Shown here piece after piece: positions 6,583-15,177 of a DNA stretch of 64,000 bases; within the stretch, counting starts at the first letter, position 1; each line of letters opens with the position of its first letter. A program made the translations under genes and the position numbers. The notes beneath the pieces are model-generated. The model was given only the letters and a program-made list of their open reading frames with translations. It was not told the DNA's origin and did not search any database. The DNA comes from JAJVHZ01 sp041395385. GTDB lineage: Bacteria > Pseudomonadota > Gammaproteobacteria > JAJPIJ01. Location of the stretch: contig JAWLAN010000008.1 in the NCBI GenBank assembly GCA_041395385.1, forward strand, positions 164,595 to 228,594, written 5' to 3'.

Positions 6583-9360
6583 CTAACCCGTCCAGCCCAG
6601 ACCCGCGGCGATGCAGTTGATCGACAACAGCAGCGAGACGAGGTGCTGCTCGGCGAGCTGCTTGTCGGTCTGCTTGGTCGTACGGAACTTGCGTATGAGA
6701 TCGACCTGCACGAGGCCGACCTGATTGATGGCAGGCAGGCGGCGCGTGAGCCGACGGCGAAACCGCGGGAAGCGTTCGGCCAGCGAGTTGCCGCCGCTGA
6801 CACGGAGCACCTGCTGCACGGTGCGACTGTACTCGTCGTGCACCATGCCGTAGACGGTCTCGCGGATCTGGGCGTCGTCGACGAGATCCGCGTACCTGCG
6901 GGCGATATCGAGATCGACCTGCGGCAGGGTCTTCTCCACCTCGTCGATGATGAGGCGGAACAGCCGCGAGTCCTCCATCATGCGCTTGAGCGTCGCGGCT
7001 CCCTCCGCGCCATGGGCGCCGAGAAAACGCTCCAGCGCCGTGCCGACCCCGTACCAGCCCGTGATCATGTGGCGGTTCTGCGTCCAGGCGAATACCCAGG
7101 GGATGGCGCGCAACTGCGACAGGGTCTTGGCGCCGAACCGGCGCGCCGGCCGCGAGCCGATGTTCAGCAGGGCCAGTTCCTCCACGGGGCTGGCCGCTTC
7201 GTAGTAATGGACCAGGCCCGGCAGATCGACGAGTTCGCGGTAGGCGGCGTGAGAGCTCGCCGACAGCGCGCGCATCACCTCGTCGAACTCCGGGTGCGGC
7301 TGCAGCTCGGCCTCGCGCTTGGACATCAACGAGTGCGCGAAGACGCTCGAGGCGAGCAGCTCCATGGAGTACAGCGCAGTGCCCTTGTTGGCGAACTTGG
7401 CGGAGGCCACCTCGCCCTGCTCCGTTATGCGCATCTGCCCGTGCACCGAGCCGGCGGGCTGCGCGGCGATTGCGTGGCCGGTGGGCGCGCCGCCGCGGCT
7501 CACCGAGCCGCCGCGGCCGTGGAAGAACGAGATCGGCAGGCCCATCTCGTTGCCGACTTCCGTCAGCTTCGCCTGCGCCAGCGACAACTCCCAGTTGGCG
7601 GTCAGATAACCGCCGTCCTTGTTCGAATCGGAGTAACCGATCATCACCTCCTGGACGCCGCCGAACTGCTTGACGGTGCGCTGCACCACGCCGTGGGCGA
7701 GAAGTTCGCGCATGATGGCCGGGGCGGCGTGCAGGTCGTCGATGGTCTCGAACAGCGGCACCACCATGATGCGGCAGGCTTCCACCGCCTCCAGGTCGGT
7801 GAACAGCCCGTCGTACTTGGCAAGCAGGTACACGCCCAGGACGTCTGAGGCGCGTTGCGTCATGCTCAACACCGCGGTGCCGAATGCCTCGCCGTCGGTG
7901 AGCGAGCGCGGCTCGACCACGAGGTGGAGCATGCCCAGCGTCTCGGCGGCCTCCTCGGGCAGCCCTTTCAGGTCGGGATAGCGCTGCAGCGGGCGGGCGA
8001 GCTCGGCGAGAATCCAGTCCTTCCACGCCTCGGAGTCCGGCTCGGGGGCGGCCGCGCCCTCGAGCCGCTCGAACACGGCGGCGAGCGTGCGGTTGATGAC
8101 GGTGGTGTTCTGGCGCAGGTCCAGGCTCACCGTGCGGAAGCCGAAGATCTCCACCTCGCGGCGGAGCGGCTTGACGTAGTTGGCTGCGACCGCCTGGCAG
8201 CGCGCCTCGGTCAGGCCGCACTCCACCACCAGCAGATCGTCGACCATCTGCTGAGGGGTGAAATAGGCGAAGCCGGTGTGTATCGTCGTGTCGCGCTCGA
8301 CCGCGCTCAGGCTCGCATCGAGCTTCTTCTTGATGCAGGTGACGAACTGCCGGAAGACCTCCCCGGGGTTGCGCCGCCTGATGCTTTCGCCGTCGCCGCT
8401 GCGCTCGAGATTCTCCGCCAGCACCACGGCGAAGGCCGCGGGCACGCTGATGGCGTGATGCGCGATGCTGAGCTTGCGGTTCAGCTCCTCGAGCTGGCGC
8501 CGGTACCGGCGCAGCGCCGAGAGCTGGTTGCGCTTGATCGTGCGGCGCGTGACCTCGTTGGTGACGAACGGATTGCCGTCACGGTCGCCGCCTATCCAGC
8601 AGCCGAACTTGAAGTACGGCGGCACTTCGAACTTGCGGGCCGGGTAGGCGCGCGCCAGCGCCTCCTCCAGATTGCGCATGAGCTCGGGGGAGCGATCGTA
8701 AAGGGACTCGTTGAAGAAGTGCAGTCCCCAGGCGACCTCCATGTCGACCGTGGGCTTCTCCAGCCGCAGTTCTCCGGTCAGCCAGAGCAGATCGATCTCG
8801 TTGCGCAGCTGGTCGATGAAGTCCTCGCGCTCGCGCGGGGTCCAGCGGCTCGATTCCATCTGCACCAGCAACAGGTAGATCCGGCGGTGTATCTCCAGGA
8901 CGGTGACGCGCTTGGCCTCCGTGGGGTGCGCCGTGATCGTCGGGCGCACGCGCGCGGTGTCCAGCAGTTCCTGCACCTCCTCGGCGCTCACGCCGCTCTT
9001 CACCGCCTCGTCGAGCACGAACGCGAACGTGCCCTCCACGGCGGTCGGGCCGCGCTCGATCTCGATGAGGCGGCGGCGGCGCATGCCCGCGTTCTCCTCC
9101 GCGATGTTCAGTAGCTGAAACCAGATCCCGCGCGCCTGCATCATGCGCCGCAGCACCTCGCTGTCACCGCTCGGCGGCGGCGCCTCGCCGCTCAGCAGCG
9201 GCACGATGTCGGGCTGGCGCGTGCGCAGTACCTCCAGCAGCAGTTCCGTCAGCAGGCTGACGACCTCGCCGGCATAAGCAGCGGTGTTGGCAGCGATGGG
9301 GCCCTCGTTGGGGGCGGCGGCGCTAAGGCCCTTGAAGTATTCGCTGCTGGTGACGGTCAT
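6583..9360 (-). CDS. ppc: phosphoenolpyruvate carboxylase
   Basis: A 925-residue enzyme making oxaloacetate from PEP and bicarbonate. Catalytic signatures are present: ITAHPTEAKR with His145, GGDRDGNPFVT, GYSDSNKDGG and the mobile loop FHGRGGSVSRGG. The C-terminus ends AAGLGWTG where the usual family end is (M/L)RNTG, so the Asn that binds aspartate in the E. coli enzyme (N881) is Trp here. The positions of K773 and R832 also look replaced (see findings). This suggests an enzyme insensitive to feedback inhibition, as reported for serine-cycle PEP carboxylase of Methylobacterium. The start at 9360 has GAGG about 8 nt upstream. It sits 199 bp after hprA in the serine-cycle run. Confidence 0.95.
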   Translation of the reverse strand: MTVTSSEYFKGLSAAAPNEGPIAANTAAYAGEVVSLLTELLLEVLRTRQPDIVPLLSGEAPPPSGDSEVLRRMMQARGIWFQLLNIAEENAGMRRRRLIEIERGPTAVEGTFAFVLDEAVKSGVSAEEVQELLDTARVRPTITAHPTEAKRVTVLEIHRRIYLLLVQMESSRWTPREREDFIDQLRNEIDLLWLTGELRLEKPTVDMEVAWGLHFFNESLYDRSPELMRNLEEALARAYPARKFEVPPYFKFGCWIGGDRDGNPFVTNEVTRRTIKRNQLSALRRYRRQLEELNRKLSIAHHAISVPAAFAVVLAENLERSGDGESIRRRNPGEVFRQFVTCIKKKLDASLSAVERDTTIHTGFAYFTPQQMVDDLLVVECGLTEARCQAVAANYVKPLRREVEIFGFRTVSLDLRQNTTVINRTLAAVFERLEGAAAPEPDSEAWKDWILAELARPLQRYPDLKGLPEEAAETLGMLHLVVEPRSLTDGEAFGTAVLSMTQRASDVLGVYLLAKYDGLFTDLEAVEACRIMVVPLFETIDDLHAAPAIMRELLAHGVVQRTVKQFGGVQEVMIGYSDSNKDGGYLTANWELSLAQAKLTEVGNEMGLPISFFHGRGGSVSRGGAPTGHAIAAQPAGSVHGQMRITEQGEVASAKFANKGTALYSMELLASSVFAHSLMSKREAELQPHPEFDEVMRALSASSHAAYRELVDLPGLVHYYEAASPVEELALLNIGSRPARRFGAKTLSQLRAIPWVFAWTQNRHMITGWYGVGTALERFLGAHGAEGAATLKRMMEDSRLFRLIIDEVEKTLPQVDLDIARRYADLVDDAQIRETVYGMVHDEYSRTVQQVLRVSGGNSLAERFPRFRRRLTRRLPAINQVGLVQVDLIRKFRTTKQTDKQLAEQHLVSLLLSINCIAAGLGWTG

Positions 9361-9402
9361 TCGAAAGCCTCGTGACTGCGTGACGGTGCCGGGGTGGATT
9401 AT

Positions 9403-9420
9403 CCCCGCGGGAACGCGGGG
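9403..9420 (-). other. intercistronic hairpin between hprA and ppc
   Basis: CCCCGCG, a four-base GGAA loop, then CGCGGGG: a perfect 7-bp stem about 45 nt upstream of the ppc start, in the 199-bp hprA-ppc gap. No U-tract follows, so it is not a classical terminator. It may tune ppc expression or protect the mRNA. Confidence 0.45.
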
Positions 9421-9559
9421 TCGATCTCGGGGAAATGATACCGCACCGCGGCGCGATGCGCGCAGCGCCGGAGGCGCGCAAGCTCTCCGCCGCAGCGGGG
9501 GGAGCGGCGGGTTCCGAGCGCGTGCCCGCCGAGGGCGCGCGCGGCGCCCGGATCCGGAA

Positions 9560-10531
9560 TCAGACGACCTTGTCGCGGACCGGCCTGCCGGCAAAGAACA
9601 GGTCGAGGTTCTCCAGCACGCGCATCCCCATGGCCACGCGAGTCTCCCGCGTGGCGCTGCCCAGGTGCGGCAGCAGGACGACATTTTCCATGGCGAGCAG
9701 ATCCTCCGTGACCTTCGGCTCGGCCTCGAAGACGTCGAGCCCGGCGGACTTGATCGTGCCGTTCTTCAGCGCCTCCACCAGCGCCTTCTCCTCGACCACG
9801 TCGCCCCGCGCCGTGTTGATGAGGATGGCATCACGTTTCATCGCCTTCAGCCGCTCGGCATTGATGAGATGGTAATTCTCCTTGCCGCCCGGACAGTGCA
9901 GGGAGACGACGTCCGCCTGTTTCAGCACCTCCTCAATGGAGCCGCATTGCGTCGCGTTCAGATCCTTGATCGACTCCGGCGGGGGCGGGAATGGATCGAA
10001 GTACACGATCTTCATGTCGAACCCGTGGTGCGCCTTGTGCGCCATGGCGCGGGCGATACGCCCCATGCCGATGAGACCGAGGGTCTTGCCGGTGACCTTG
10101 GTGGAGATCATGTGCGTCGGCCGCCAGCCCGTCCACGCCTTGGTGCGCACGTGACGCTCGCCCTCGCCCGCCCGGCGTGCCGCCATCAGCATCAGCGTCA
10201 TGGCGATGTCGGCGGTACAGTCGGTGAGCACTTCCGGCGTGTTGGTGACGGTGAGCCCGGCCTTCCTGGCCGCTTCGAGATCGACGTGATTGAAGCCGAC
10301 GCCGAAGTTGCCGAGTATCTTGGCACGCATGGGCTGCGCGCCGAGCACTTCGGCGGTGATCCTGTCGCATACCGTCGGGCAGACGGCGTCGTAGTTGCGC
10401 AAGGCATCCTGAAGCTCCGCAACCGTCATCGGCGTGTCCGTGGCGTTGAGCGTCACGTCATAGCGCTTGCGCATCTCGGCCTCGACCTCCTCGGGCCAGG
10501 CACGGGTAACGAGGACCTTGGGCTTGCTCAT
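9560..10531 (-). CDS. hprA: D-glycerate dehydrogenase / hydroxypyruvate reductase
   Basis: A 323-residue D-isomer-specific 2-hydroxyacid dehydrogenase. It reduces hydroxypyruvate (and usually glyoxylate) to D-glycerate with NAD(P)H. Visible features are the substrate loop NFGVGFNHVD, the Rossmann motif TLGLIGMGRIARAMA, the catalytic Arg in NTARGDVV, a Glu in FEAEP and the catalytic His in LLPHLGSAT. GGAGA lies 8 nt before the ATG. Between mtkB and ppc, and on the same strand as sgaA, the serine-cycle role is strongly favoured over a general glyoxylate reductase. Confidence 0.9.
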   Translation of the reverse strand: MSKPKVLVTRAWPEEVEAEMRKRYDVTLNATDTPMTVAELQDALRNYDAVCPTVCDRITAEVLGAQPMRAKILGNFGVGFNHVDLEAARKAGLTVTNTPEVLTDCTADIAMTLMLMAARRAGEGERHVRTKAWTGWRPTHMISTKVTGKTLGLIGMGRIARAMAHKAHHGFDMKIVYFDPFPPPPESIKDLNATQCGSIEEVLKQADVVSLHCPGGKENYHLINAERLKAMKRDAILINTARGDVVEEKALVEALKNGTIKSAGLDVFEAEPKVTEDLLAMENVVLLPHLGSATRETRVAMGMRVLENLDLFFAGRPVRDKVV

Positions 10532-10591
10532 ACGATGTCTCCAGAGTTTTCTAGGCGATCATACGCGGCTGTTTTTCTTCTTGGCACGATT

Positions 10592-10617
10592 CCGCCGCCC
10601 GCTGGGGCGGGCGGCGG
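10592..10617 (-). other. GC-rich intercistronic hairpin between mtkB and hprA
   Basis: CCGCCGCCCGC and its exact reverse complement are separated by a four-base TGGG loop, giving an 11-bp stem. It lies 32 nt below the mtkB stop and is not followed by a T-run on the minus strand. A role in mRNA processing or partial attenuation is more likely than full termination. Confidence 0.55.
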
Positions 10618-10649
10618 TTGGCCATGACCTGCTTCAACTGCCGAGACGG

Positions 10650-11543
10650 CTAGATGCCGTATTTCTTGCGCACCTCGGCGACCGTCTTGCCGATGTCGGC
10701 CGGAGTCGGCGACACATGCACGCCGCACTCCTTGAGCACCTCGACCTTCTCCGCCGCCGATTCACCATAGGCGGAGATGATGGCTCCCGCGTGCCCCATG
10801 CGGCGGCCCTTCGGTGCCGTCAGACCCGCGATATAGGCGACCACGGGCTTCTTGCAGTTTTCCTTGATGAACTTCGCCGCCTCGACCTCCTGCGGTCCGC
10901 CGATCTCCCCGATCATGACCATCATCTTGGTCTCCGGATCCTGCTCGAAGAGCTCGATGACGTCCTTGAAGGAAGATCCGTTGATCGGATCGCCGCCGAT
11001 GCCGATGGACGTGCTCACACCGATGCCCAGCGCCTTCATCTGGGAGGCGGCTTCGTAACCGAGGGTGCCGGAGCGACCGACGATGCCGACATCGCCTTCC
11101 ATGTAGATGTGGCCCGGCATGATGCCCATCATGCACTTGCCCGGGCTGATACTGCCGGCGCAGTTCGGACCGGTCAGGCGCATGCGGTTGGCCTCCTTGT
11201 AGCGGCGCATGTAACGCTTCACACGGATCATGTCCTGGGCCGGAATGCCGTCGGTGATAGCCACGCAGTATCTGATGCCGGCGTCGGCCGCTTCCATGAT
11301 CGAGTCGGCCGCATATGGCGCCGGCACGAAGATGATGCTGGCGTTCGCGCCGACCTCGCGCACCGCGTCCTTGACCGTGTTGAATACCGGGCGATCCAGA
11401 TGCGTGGTGCCGCCCTTGCCCGGCGTCACGCCGCCGACGACGTTGGTGCCGTACTTGATCATGTCGTTCGCGTGGAACGTGCCGATCTGCCCAGTGAAAC
11501 CCTGGACGATCACGCGTGAGTTCTTGTCGAGAAGAATTGCCAT
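10650..11543 (-). CDS. mtkB: malate-CoA ligase (malate thiokinase) alpha subunit
   Basis: A 297-residue SucD-fold subunit. It carries the CoA-binding half and the phosphohistidine of ATP-dependent malate + CoA to malyl-CoA. Seen: GFTGQIGTFHA (CoA binding), VGGVTPGKGG, ITDGIPAQDM, GPNCAGSISPGK and the phospho-His in GRRMGHAGAI. True succinyl-CoA synthetases normally read GPNCPG; GPNCAG together with the adjacent malyl-CoA lyase points to malate thiokinase. It follows mtkA by 29 bp, so the two subunits are co-translated. GGGAG lies about 11 nt before the ATG. Confidence 0.92.
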   Translation of the reverse strand: MAILLDKNSRVIVQGFTGQIGTFHANDMIKYGTNVVGGVTPGKGGTTHLDRPVFNTVKDAVREVGANASIIFVPAPYAADSIMEAADAGIRYCVAITDGIPAQDMIRVKRYMRRYKEANRMRLTGPNCAGSISPGKCMMGIMPGHIYMEGDVGIVGRSGTLGYEAASQMKALGIGVSTSIGIGGDPINGSSFKDVIELFEQDPETKMMVMIGEIGGPQEVEAAKFIKENCKKPVVAYIAGLTAPKGRRMGHAGAIISAYGESAAEKVEVLKECGVHVSPTPADIGKTVAEVRKKYGI

Positions 11544-11572
11544 GTTCGTAAACTCCCGTGGATACCCGTGGG

Positions 11573-12751
11573 TTAGGCTTTGCCGGTGTGCTTCTTCCAG
11601 GCCGCGACGACTTTCTCAGCCGCCTCCGCCAGGGTCTCGGCACTGATGATGGGCAGGCCGCTTTCCTTGATCATCTTGCGGCCGGCCTCGACGTTGGTGC
11701 CCGAAAGTCGCACGACCAGAGGCACCTTCATCTCGATCTTCTGCAGCGCCTGGATGATGCCCTCGGCGACCCAGTCGCAGCGGTTGATGCCGGCGAAGAT
11801 GTTGACGAGCATCGCCTCGACCTTCTGATCCGAGAGCACGAGGCGGAAGGCCTTGGCCACGCGCTCGGGATTCGCGCCGCCGCCGATGTCCAGGAAGTTC
11901 GCGGGTTCGCCCCCGGCCTGCTTGATCATGTCCATCGACGCCATCGCCAGGCCGGCGCCGTTGATCATGCAGCCGATGTTGCCGTCCAGGCCCACGTAGG
12001 AAAGACCGCGGTCGGCGGCCTGCATCTCACGCGGATCCTCCTGCGACTTGTCGCGCAGCTCGGCGATGTTCGGATGACGGAACAGCGCGTTGTCGTCGAA
12101 GGACATCTTCGCGTCGAGCGCAATCAGCCGATTGTCCTTGGTGACCACCAGCGGATTGATCTCCACCATGGTGGCGTCGAGATCGCGGAAGGCGCGGTAG
12201 CAGCCCATGAAGGTGGTCACCGCCTGGCTGACCATGGAGGCCGGCAGCTTGAGCGCGAAGGCGATCTCGCGGGCCTGGAACTCCTGCATGCCCACCGCCG
12301 GCTCGATGGCGCAGCGGACGATCGACTCCGGCCGCACGCGGGCGATCTCCTCGATCTCCATGCCACCCTCGGCCGAGGCCACCACCGCGACACGTTCGGC
12401 GGCGCGGTCGAGCACGAAGGCCAGATAGATCTCGCGCTCGATGGCGCACCCGGCCTCGATGTACAGACGGTGCACGACCTTGCCGGCCGGGCCGGTCTGG
12501 TGCGTGACGAGACGTTTGCCCAGCAGCTCGTCGGCCGCCTCCCAGATCTCGTCATCGGTCTTGCACACCTTGATGCCGCCGGCCTTGCCGCGCGCACCCG
12601 AGTGTATCTGCGCCTTGACCACCCACACCTCGCCACCAATCTCCTTGGCGCGGTACACGGCCTGCTCCGGACTGTAGGCGAGGCCACCCTGCAGGGTGTT
12701 TACGCCGAATCCGGAGAGGATCTCTTTGGCTTGATACTCATGAATTTCCAC
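11573..12751 (-). CDS. mtkA: malate-CoA ligase (malate thiokinase) beta subunit
   Basis: A 392-residue SucC-fold subunit with an N-terminal ATP-grasp domain (HEYQAKEIL, VVKAQIHSGARGKAGG, EINPLVVTKD, LDAKMSFDDNALFR) and a C-terminal CoA-ligase domain (DGNIGCMINGAGLAMASMD, GGEPANFLDIGGGA, VNIFAGINRCD). It provides nucleotide and malate binding for the MtkAB complex. The start is GTG at 12751 with an excellent AAGGAGG six nt upstream. It is near-colinear with Methylobacterium MtkA as I remember it. It lies between mcl and mtkB, so succinyl-CoA synthetase is unlikely. Confidence 0.92.
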   Translation of the reverse strand: MEIHEYQAKEILSGFGVNTLQGGLAYSPEQAVYRAKEIGGEVWVVKAQIHSGARGKAGGIKVCKTDDEIWEAADELLGKRLVTHQTGPAGKVVHRLYIEAGCAIEREIYLAFVLDRAAERVAVVASAEGGMEIEEIARVRPESIVRCAIEPAVGMQEFQAREIAFALKLPASMVSQAVTTFMGCYRAFRDLDATMVEINPLVVTKDNRLIALDAKMSFDDNALFRHPNIAELRDKSQEDPREMQAADRGLSYVGLDGNIGCMINGAGLAMASMDMIKQAGGEPANFLDIGGGANPERVAKAFRLVLSDQKVEAMLVNIFAGINRCDWVAEGIIQALQKIEMKVPLVVRLSGTNVEAGRKMIKESGLPIISAETLAEAAEKVVAAWKKHTGKA

Positions 12752-12812
12752 GGAAGACCTCCTTCAAATCAGTCTCGTGTTGATGTTTGAAATCTGCTGT
12801 CAGTCACCGGGC

Positions 12813-12854
12813 GCTTCGCCGGCCACCGGCCGTCGAAGCGCTGCGCGATGACTG
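12813..12854 (-). other. intercistronic inverted repeat between mcl and mtkA
   Basis: Nested inverted repeat in the 115-bp gap: outer AGTCA/TGACT and inner GCGCTTCG/CGAAGCGC arms around a GC-rich loop. No T-run follows. It probably affects processing or stability of the polycistronic message. Confidence 0.45.
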
Positions 12855-12866
12855 ATCCGGTGGCCG

Positions 12867-13814
12867 TCACTTCTTCGGCTTGGCCTCGATGACGTTGGCC
12901 ATGCGCACGACGTTCTCGGCCATGCGCGAGGAGGCCAGATCGATCATGCGGCCGTCGAGCACCACGGCGCCCCTACCGGCCTTGGCGGCCTCGTCCATGG
13001 CGGCCAGGATGCGCTTGGCGCGCTCGACCTCCTTCGGCGGCGGCGACATGACCTCGTTGGCCAGCGCGATCTGCGAGGGATGGATCGCCCACTTGCCCTC
13101 GTAGCCCAGCGCGGCCGCACGCTTGGCGGCGGCGGTGTAACCCTCCGGATCGTTGAAGTCGCCGAACGGACCGTCGATGGCGCGAATGCCGTAGGCGCGG
13201 CAGGCGATGACCATGCGCTGCAGCGAGGAATGCCACTGGTCGCCGGGGTAGTCGGGATTCAGGCCGCCGATGACCACCGTGCGGGCGCGGCAGGACGCGG
13301 CGAAGTCGGCCACGCCGAAGTGCAGGGCCTCGAGGCGCCTGCTCGACTGTGCGATGGCCTCGACGTTGGCCATGCCGAGGGCGATCTCGATGAGGCACTC
13401 GATGCCGATCGGGTTCTTGATCTTCCTGGCTTCCTCGATCTGCGTGAGCATGCAGTCGACCATGTAGACGTCGGATGGCGTGCCGACCTTGGGGATGAGG
13501 ATGGTGTCGAGCTTGTGGCCTGCCTGCTCGACGATGTCCACCACGTCGCGGTACATGTAGTGGGTGTCCAGACCGTTGATGCGCACGGAGATGGTCTTGC
13601 CGTGGCCGGCCCAGTCGAGATCGTTGAGGGCCTGGATGATGTTCTTGCGCGCCTGCTCCTTGTCATCCGGAGCGACGGCGTCCTCGCAGTCGAGGAAGAT
13701 GTAGTCGGCGTCGCTCTTCAACGCCTTCTCGAACATCGATGGATTCGAACCGGGAACCGCCAGCTCGCTGCGCTGCAGCCGGGTACGAACCGGCTTGTAT
13801 TGTGTGAAGCTCAT
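12867..13814 (-). CDS. mcl: L-malyl-CoA lyase
   Basis: A 315-residue enzyme of the CitE/HpcH family. It cleaves malyl-CoA to acetyl-CoA and glyoxylate (reversible). Visible: RSELAVPGSNPSMF, FLDCEDAVAPDDKEQARKNI, VRINGLDTHYMYRDVVDI, IECLIEIALGMANVEAIA (metal-binding Glu), GVADFAA, DGPFGDFNDPEGY and EGKWAIHPSQI. The similarity to methylotroph Mcl is close throughout. The ATG at 13814 has a strong GGAGGAGG Shine-Dalgarno; an in-frame ATG further upstream is less well placed. It sits between sgaA and mtkA in the serine-cycle run. Confidence 0.93.
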   Translation of the reverse strand: MSFTQYKPVRTRLQRSELAVPGSNPSMFEKALKSDADYIFLDCEDAVAPDDKEQARKNIIQALNDLDWAGHGKTISVRINGLDTHYMYRDVVDIVEQAGHKLDTILIPKVGTPSDVYMVDCMLTQIEEARKIKNPIGIECLIEIALGMANVEAIAQSSRRLEALHFGVADFAASCRARTVVIGGLNPDYPGDQWHSSLQRMVIACRAYGIRAIDGPFGDFNDPEGYTAAAKRAAALGYEGKWAIHPSQIALANEVMSPPPKEVERAKRILAAMDEAAKAGRGAVVLDGRMIDLASSRMAENVVRMANVIEAKPKK

Positions 13815-13869
13815 GCAATCCTCCTCCCTTGATGGATGGCACCCCGGCGCTGGGAGCATGCCGAGGCGA

Positions 13870-13902
13870 CCCGCACCGGCCGCTTGGGCCGGCCGGTGCG
13901 GA
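13870..13902 (-). other. long GC hairpin between sgaA and mcl
   Basis: CCGCACCGGCC and GGCCGGTGCGG form an 11-bp stem around a short loop in the 163-bp gap between sgaA and mcl. No U-tract follows on the minus strand, so read-through is expected; it may set the ratio of sgaA to downstream mRNA. Confidence 0.5.
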
Positions 13903-13977
13903 ATTCACGACACGTTACTGAATAGTACGCTGCGGTCCAGGGCGCAGTGCGCAAGATCAAGGAGCAGCGCGGTAGGG

Positions 13978-15177
13978 CTAGATCTTCCTGGCTTCCTCGA
14001 CCGGAGGCTTGGCGCTGGCGCGCAGGAACTCCTGCGCCGCCGCCACACCCGAGCCCGGCTGCACGGTGGTGATGCCGATGTCGCGCATGGCCATCTCCGC
14101 GCCGCTCAGGCACGCCAGCACCTGCAGCTCGTTCAGATCGCCCAGGTGGCCGATGCGGAAGATCTTGCCCGCGACCTTGGCCAGGCCGATGGACAGCGCC
14201 AGGTTATAGCGGCGGTAGGCGGTGCGCACCACCTCGGTGCCGTTGAAGCCCTCGGGCACGTACACGGCGCTCACGGTGTCGGAGTACCACTTCGGCTCCT
14301 TGGCCACGAGGCTCAGGCCCCAGGCCTTGACCGCGGCGCGGGTGGCCTCGGCGTAGCGGTGGTGGCGGGCGAAGACGTTCTCCAGGCCCTCCTCGAAGAT
14401 CATGTTCAGCGACTCGCGCAGGCCGCGCAGCAGGTTCATCGGCGGCGTGTACGGGAAGAAGCCCAGGTCGTTGGTCTTGATCTGGTCGTTGAAGTCGAAG
14501 AAGCAGCGCGGCAACTTGGCGGTCTTCATCGCCTCCAGCGCCTTCTGGCTGGCGCAGACGATGCCCAGACCGGTGGGCAGCATGAAGCCCTTCTGCGAAC
14601 CGGACACGCAAAGGTCGACCTTCCACTCGTCCATGCGGAAGTCCATCGAGGCGACGGAGGAGACGCCGTCGACGTACAGCAGCGCGGGGTGGTTGCAGGC
14701 GTCCATGGCCTTGCGCACGGCGGCGATGTCCGAGGCGACGCCGGTGGCGGTCTCGTTCTGGGTGGCGAAGACGGCCTTGATCTCGTGCTTCTTGTCTTGG
14801 CTAAGGATCTCGGCGTACTTCTCCGCCGGCACGCCCTCGCCCCATTCCACTTCCAGCGCCTGCACGTTCAGGCCCCAGCGCTGGCACATGTCGATCCACA
14901 GGTTGGAGAAGTGGCCGAAACCCGACATCAGCACCTTGTCGCCCGGCGACAGCGTGTTGGAGATGGCGGCCTCCCAGCCGCCGGTGCCGGAGGCGGGGAA
15001 GATGAAGACACGGCCGGTCTTGGTCTTGAAGACCTTCTTCATGTCCTCGTACAGAGGCTTGGTGAAGTTCGGCAGATCCGGGGCGCGCATGTCCTCCTGG
15101 GCGAGGTGCATGGCGCGATTGATGCGGTCCGGCACGTTCGTCGGGCCGGGGATAAACAGGAAGTTACGTCCAGCCAT
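13978..15177 (-). CDS. sgaA: serine-glyoxylate aminotransferase
   Basis: A 399-residue class-V PLP aminotransferase converting L-serine plus glyoxylate to hydroxypyruvate plus glycine. It has FIPGPTNVPDRI near the N-terminus, FPASGTGGWEAA, DGVSSVASMDF, the PLP lysine in VSGSQKGFMLPTG and FRIGHLGDLNE, all typical of serine-glyoxylate transaminases. The start at 15177 (MAGRNFLF) has GGAGG about 10 nt upstream; a longer open frame to 15258 is not conserved. It is the first gene of the run, so the operon promoter should lie in 15178-15400. Its products feed hprA. Confidence 0.93.
   Translation of the reverse strand: MAGRNFLFIPGPTNVPDRINRAMHLAQEDMRAPDLPNFTKPLYEDMKKVFKTKTGRVFIFPASGTGGWEAAISNTLSPGDKVLMSGFGHFSNLWIDMCQRWGLNVQALEVEWGEGVPAEKYAEILSQDKKHEIKAVFATQNETATGVASDIAAVRKAMDACNHPALLYVDGVSSVASMDFRMDEWKVDLCVSGSQKGFMLPTGLGIVCASQKALEAMKTAKLPRCFFDFNDQIKTNDLGFFPYTPPMNLLRGLRESLNMIFEEGLENVFARHHRYAEATRAAVKAWGLSLVAKEPKWYSDTVSAVYVPEGFNGTEVVRTAYRRYNLALSIGLAKVAGKIFRIGHLGDLNELQVLACLSGAEMAMRDIGITTVQPGSGVAAAQEFLRASAKPPVEEARKI

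Noticed and set aside
10650..12751. Annotation of mtkA/mtkB as succinyl-CoA synthetase sucC/sucD
   Set aside because: GPNCAG in place of GPNCPG, close match to methylotroph MtkAB and the flanking malyl-CoA lyase and hydroxypyruvate reductase genes favour malate thiokinase. No sucAB or lpd neighbour is present.
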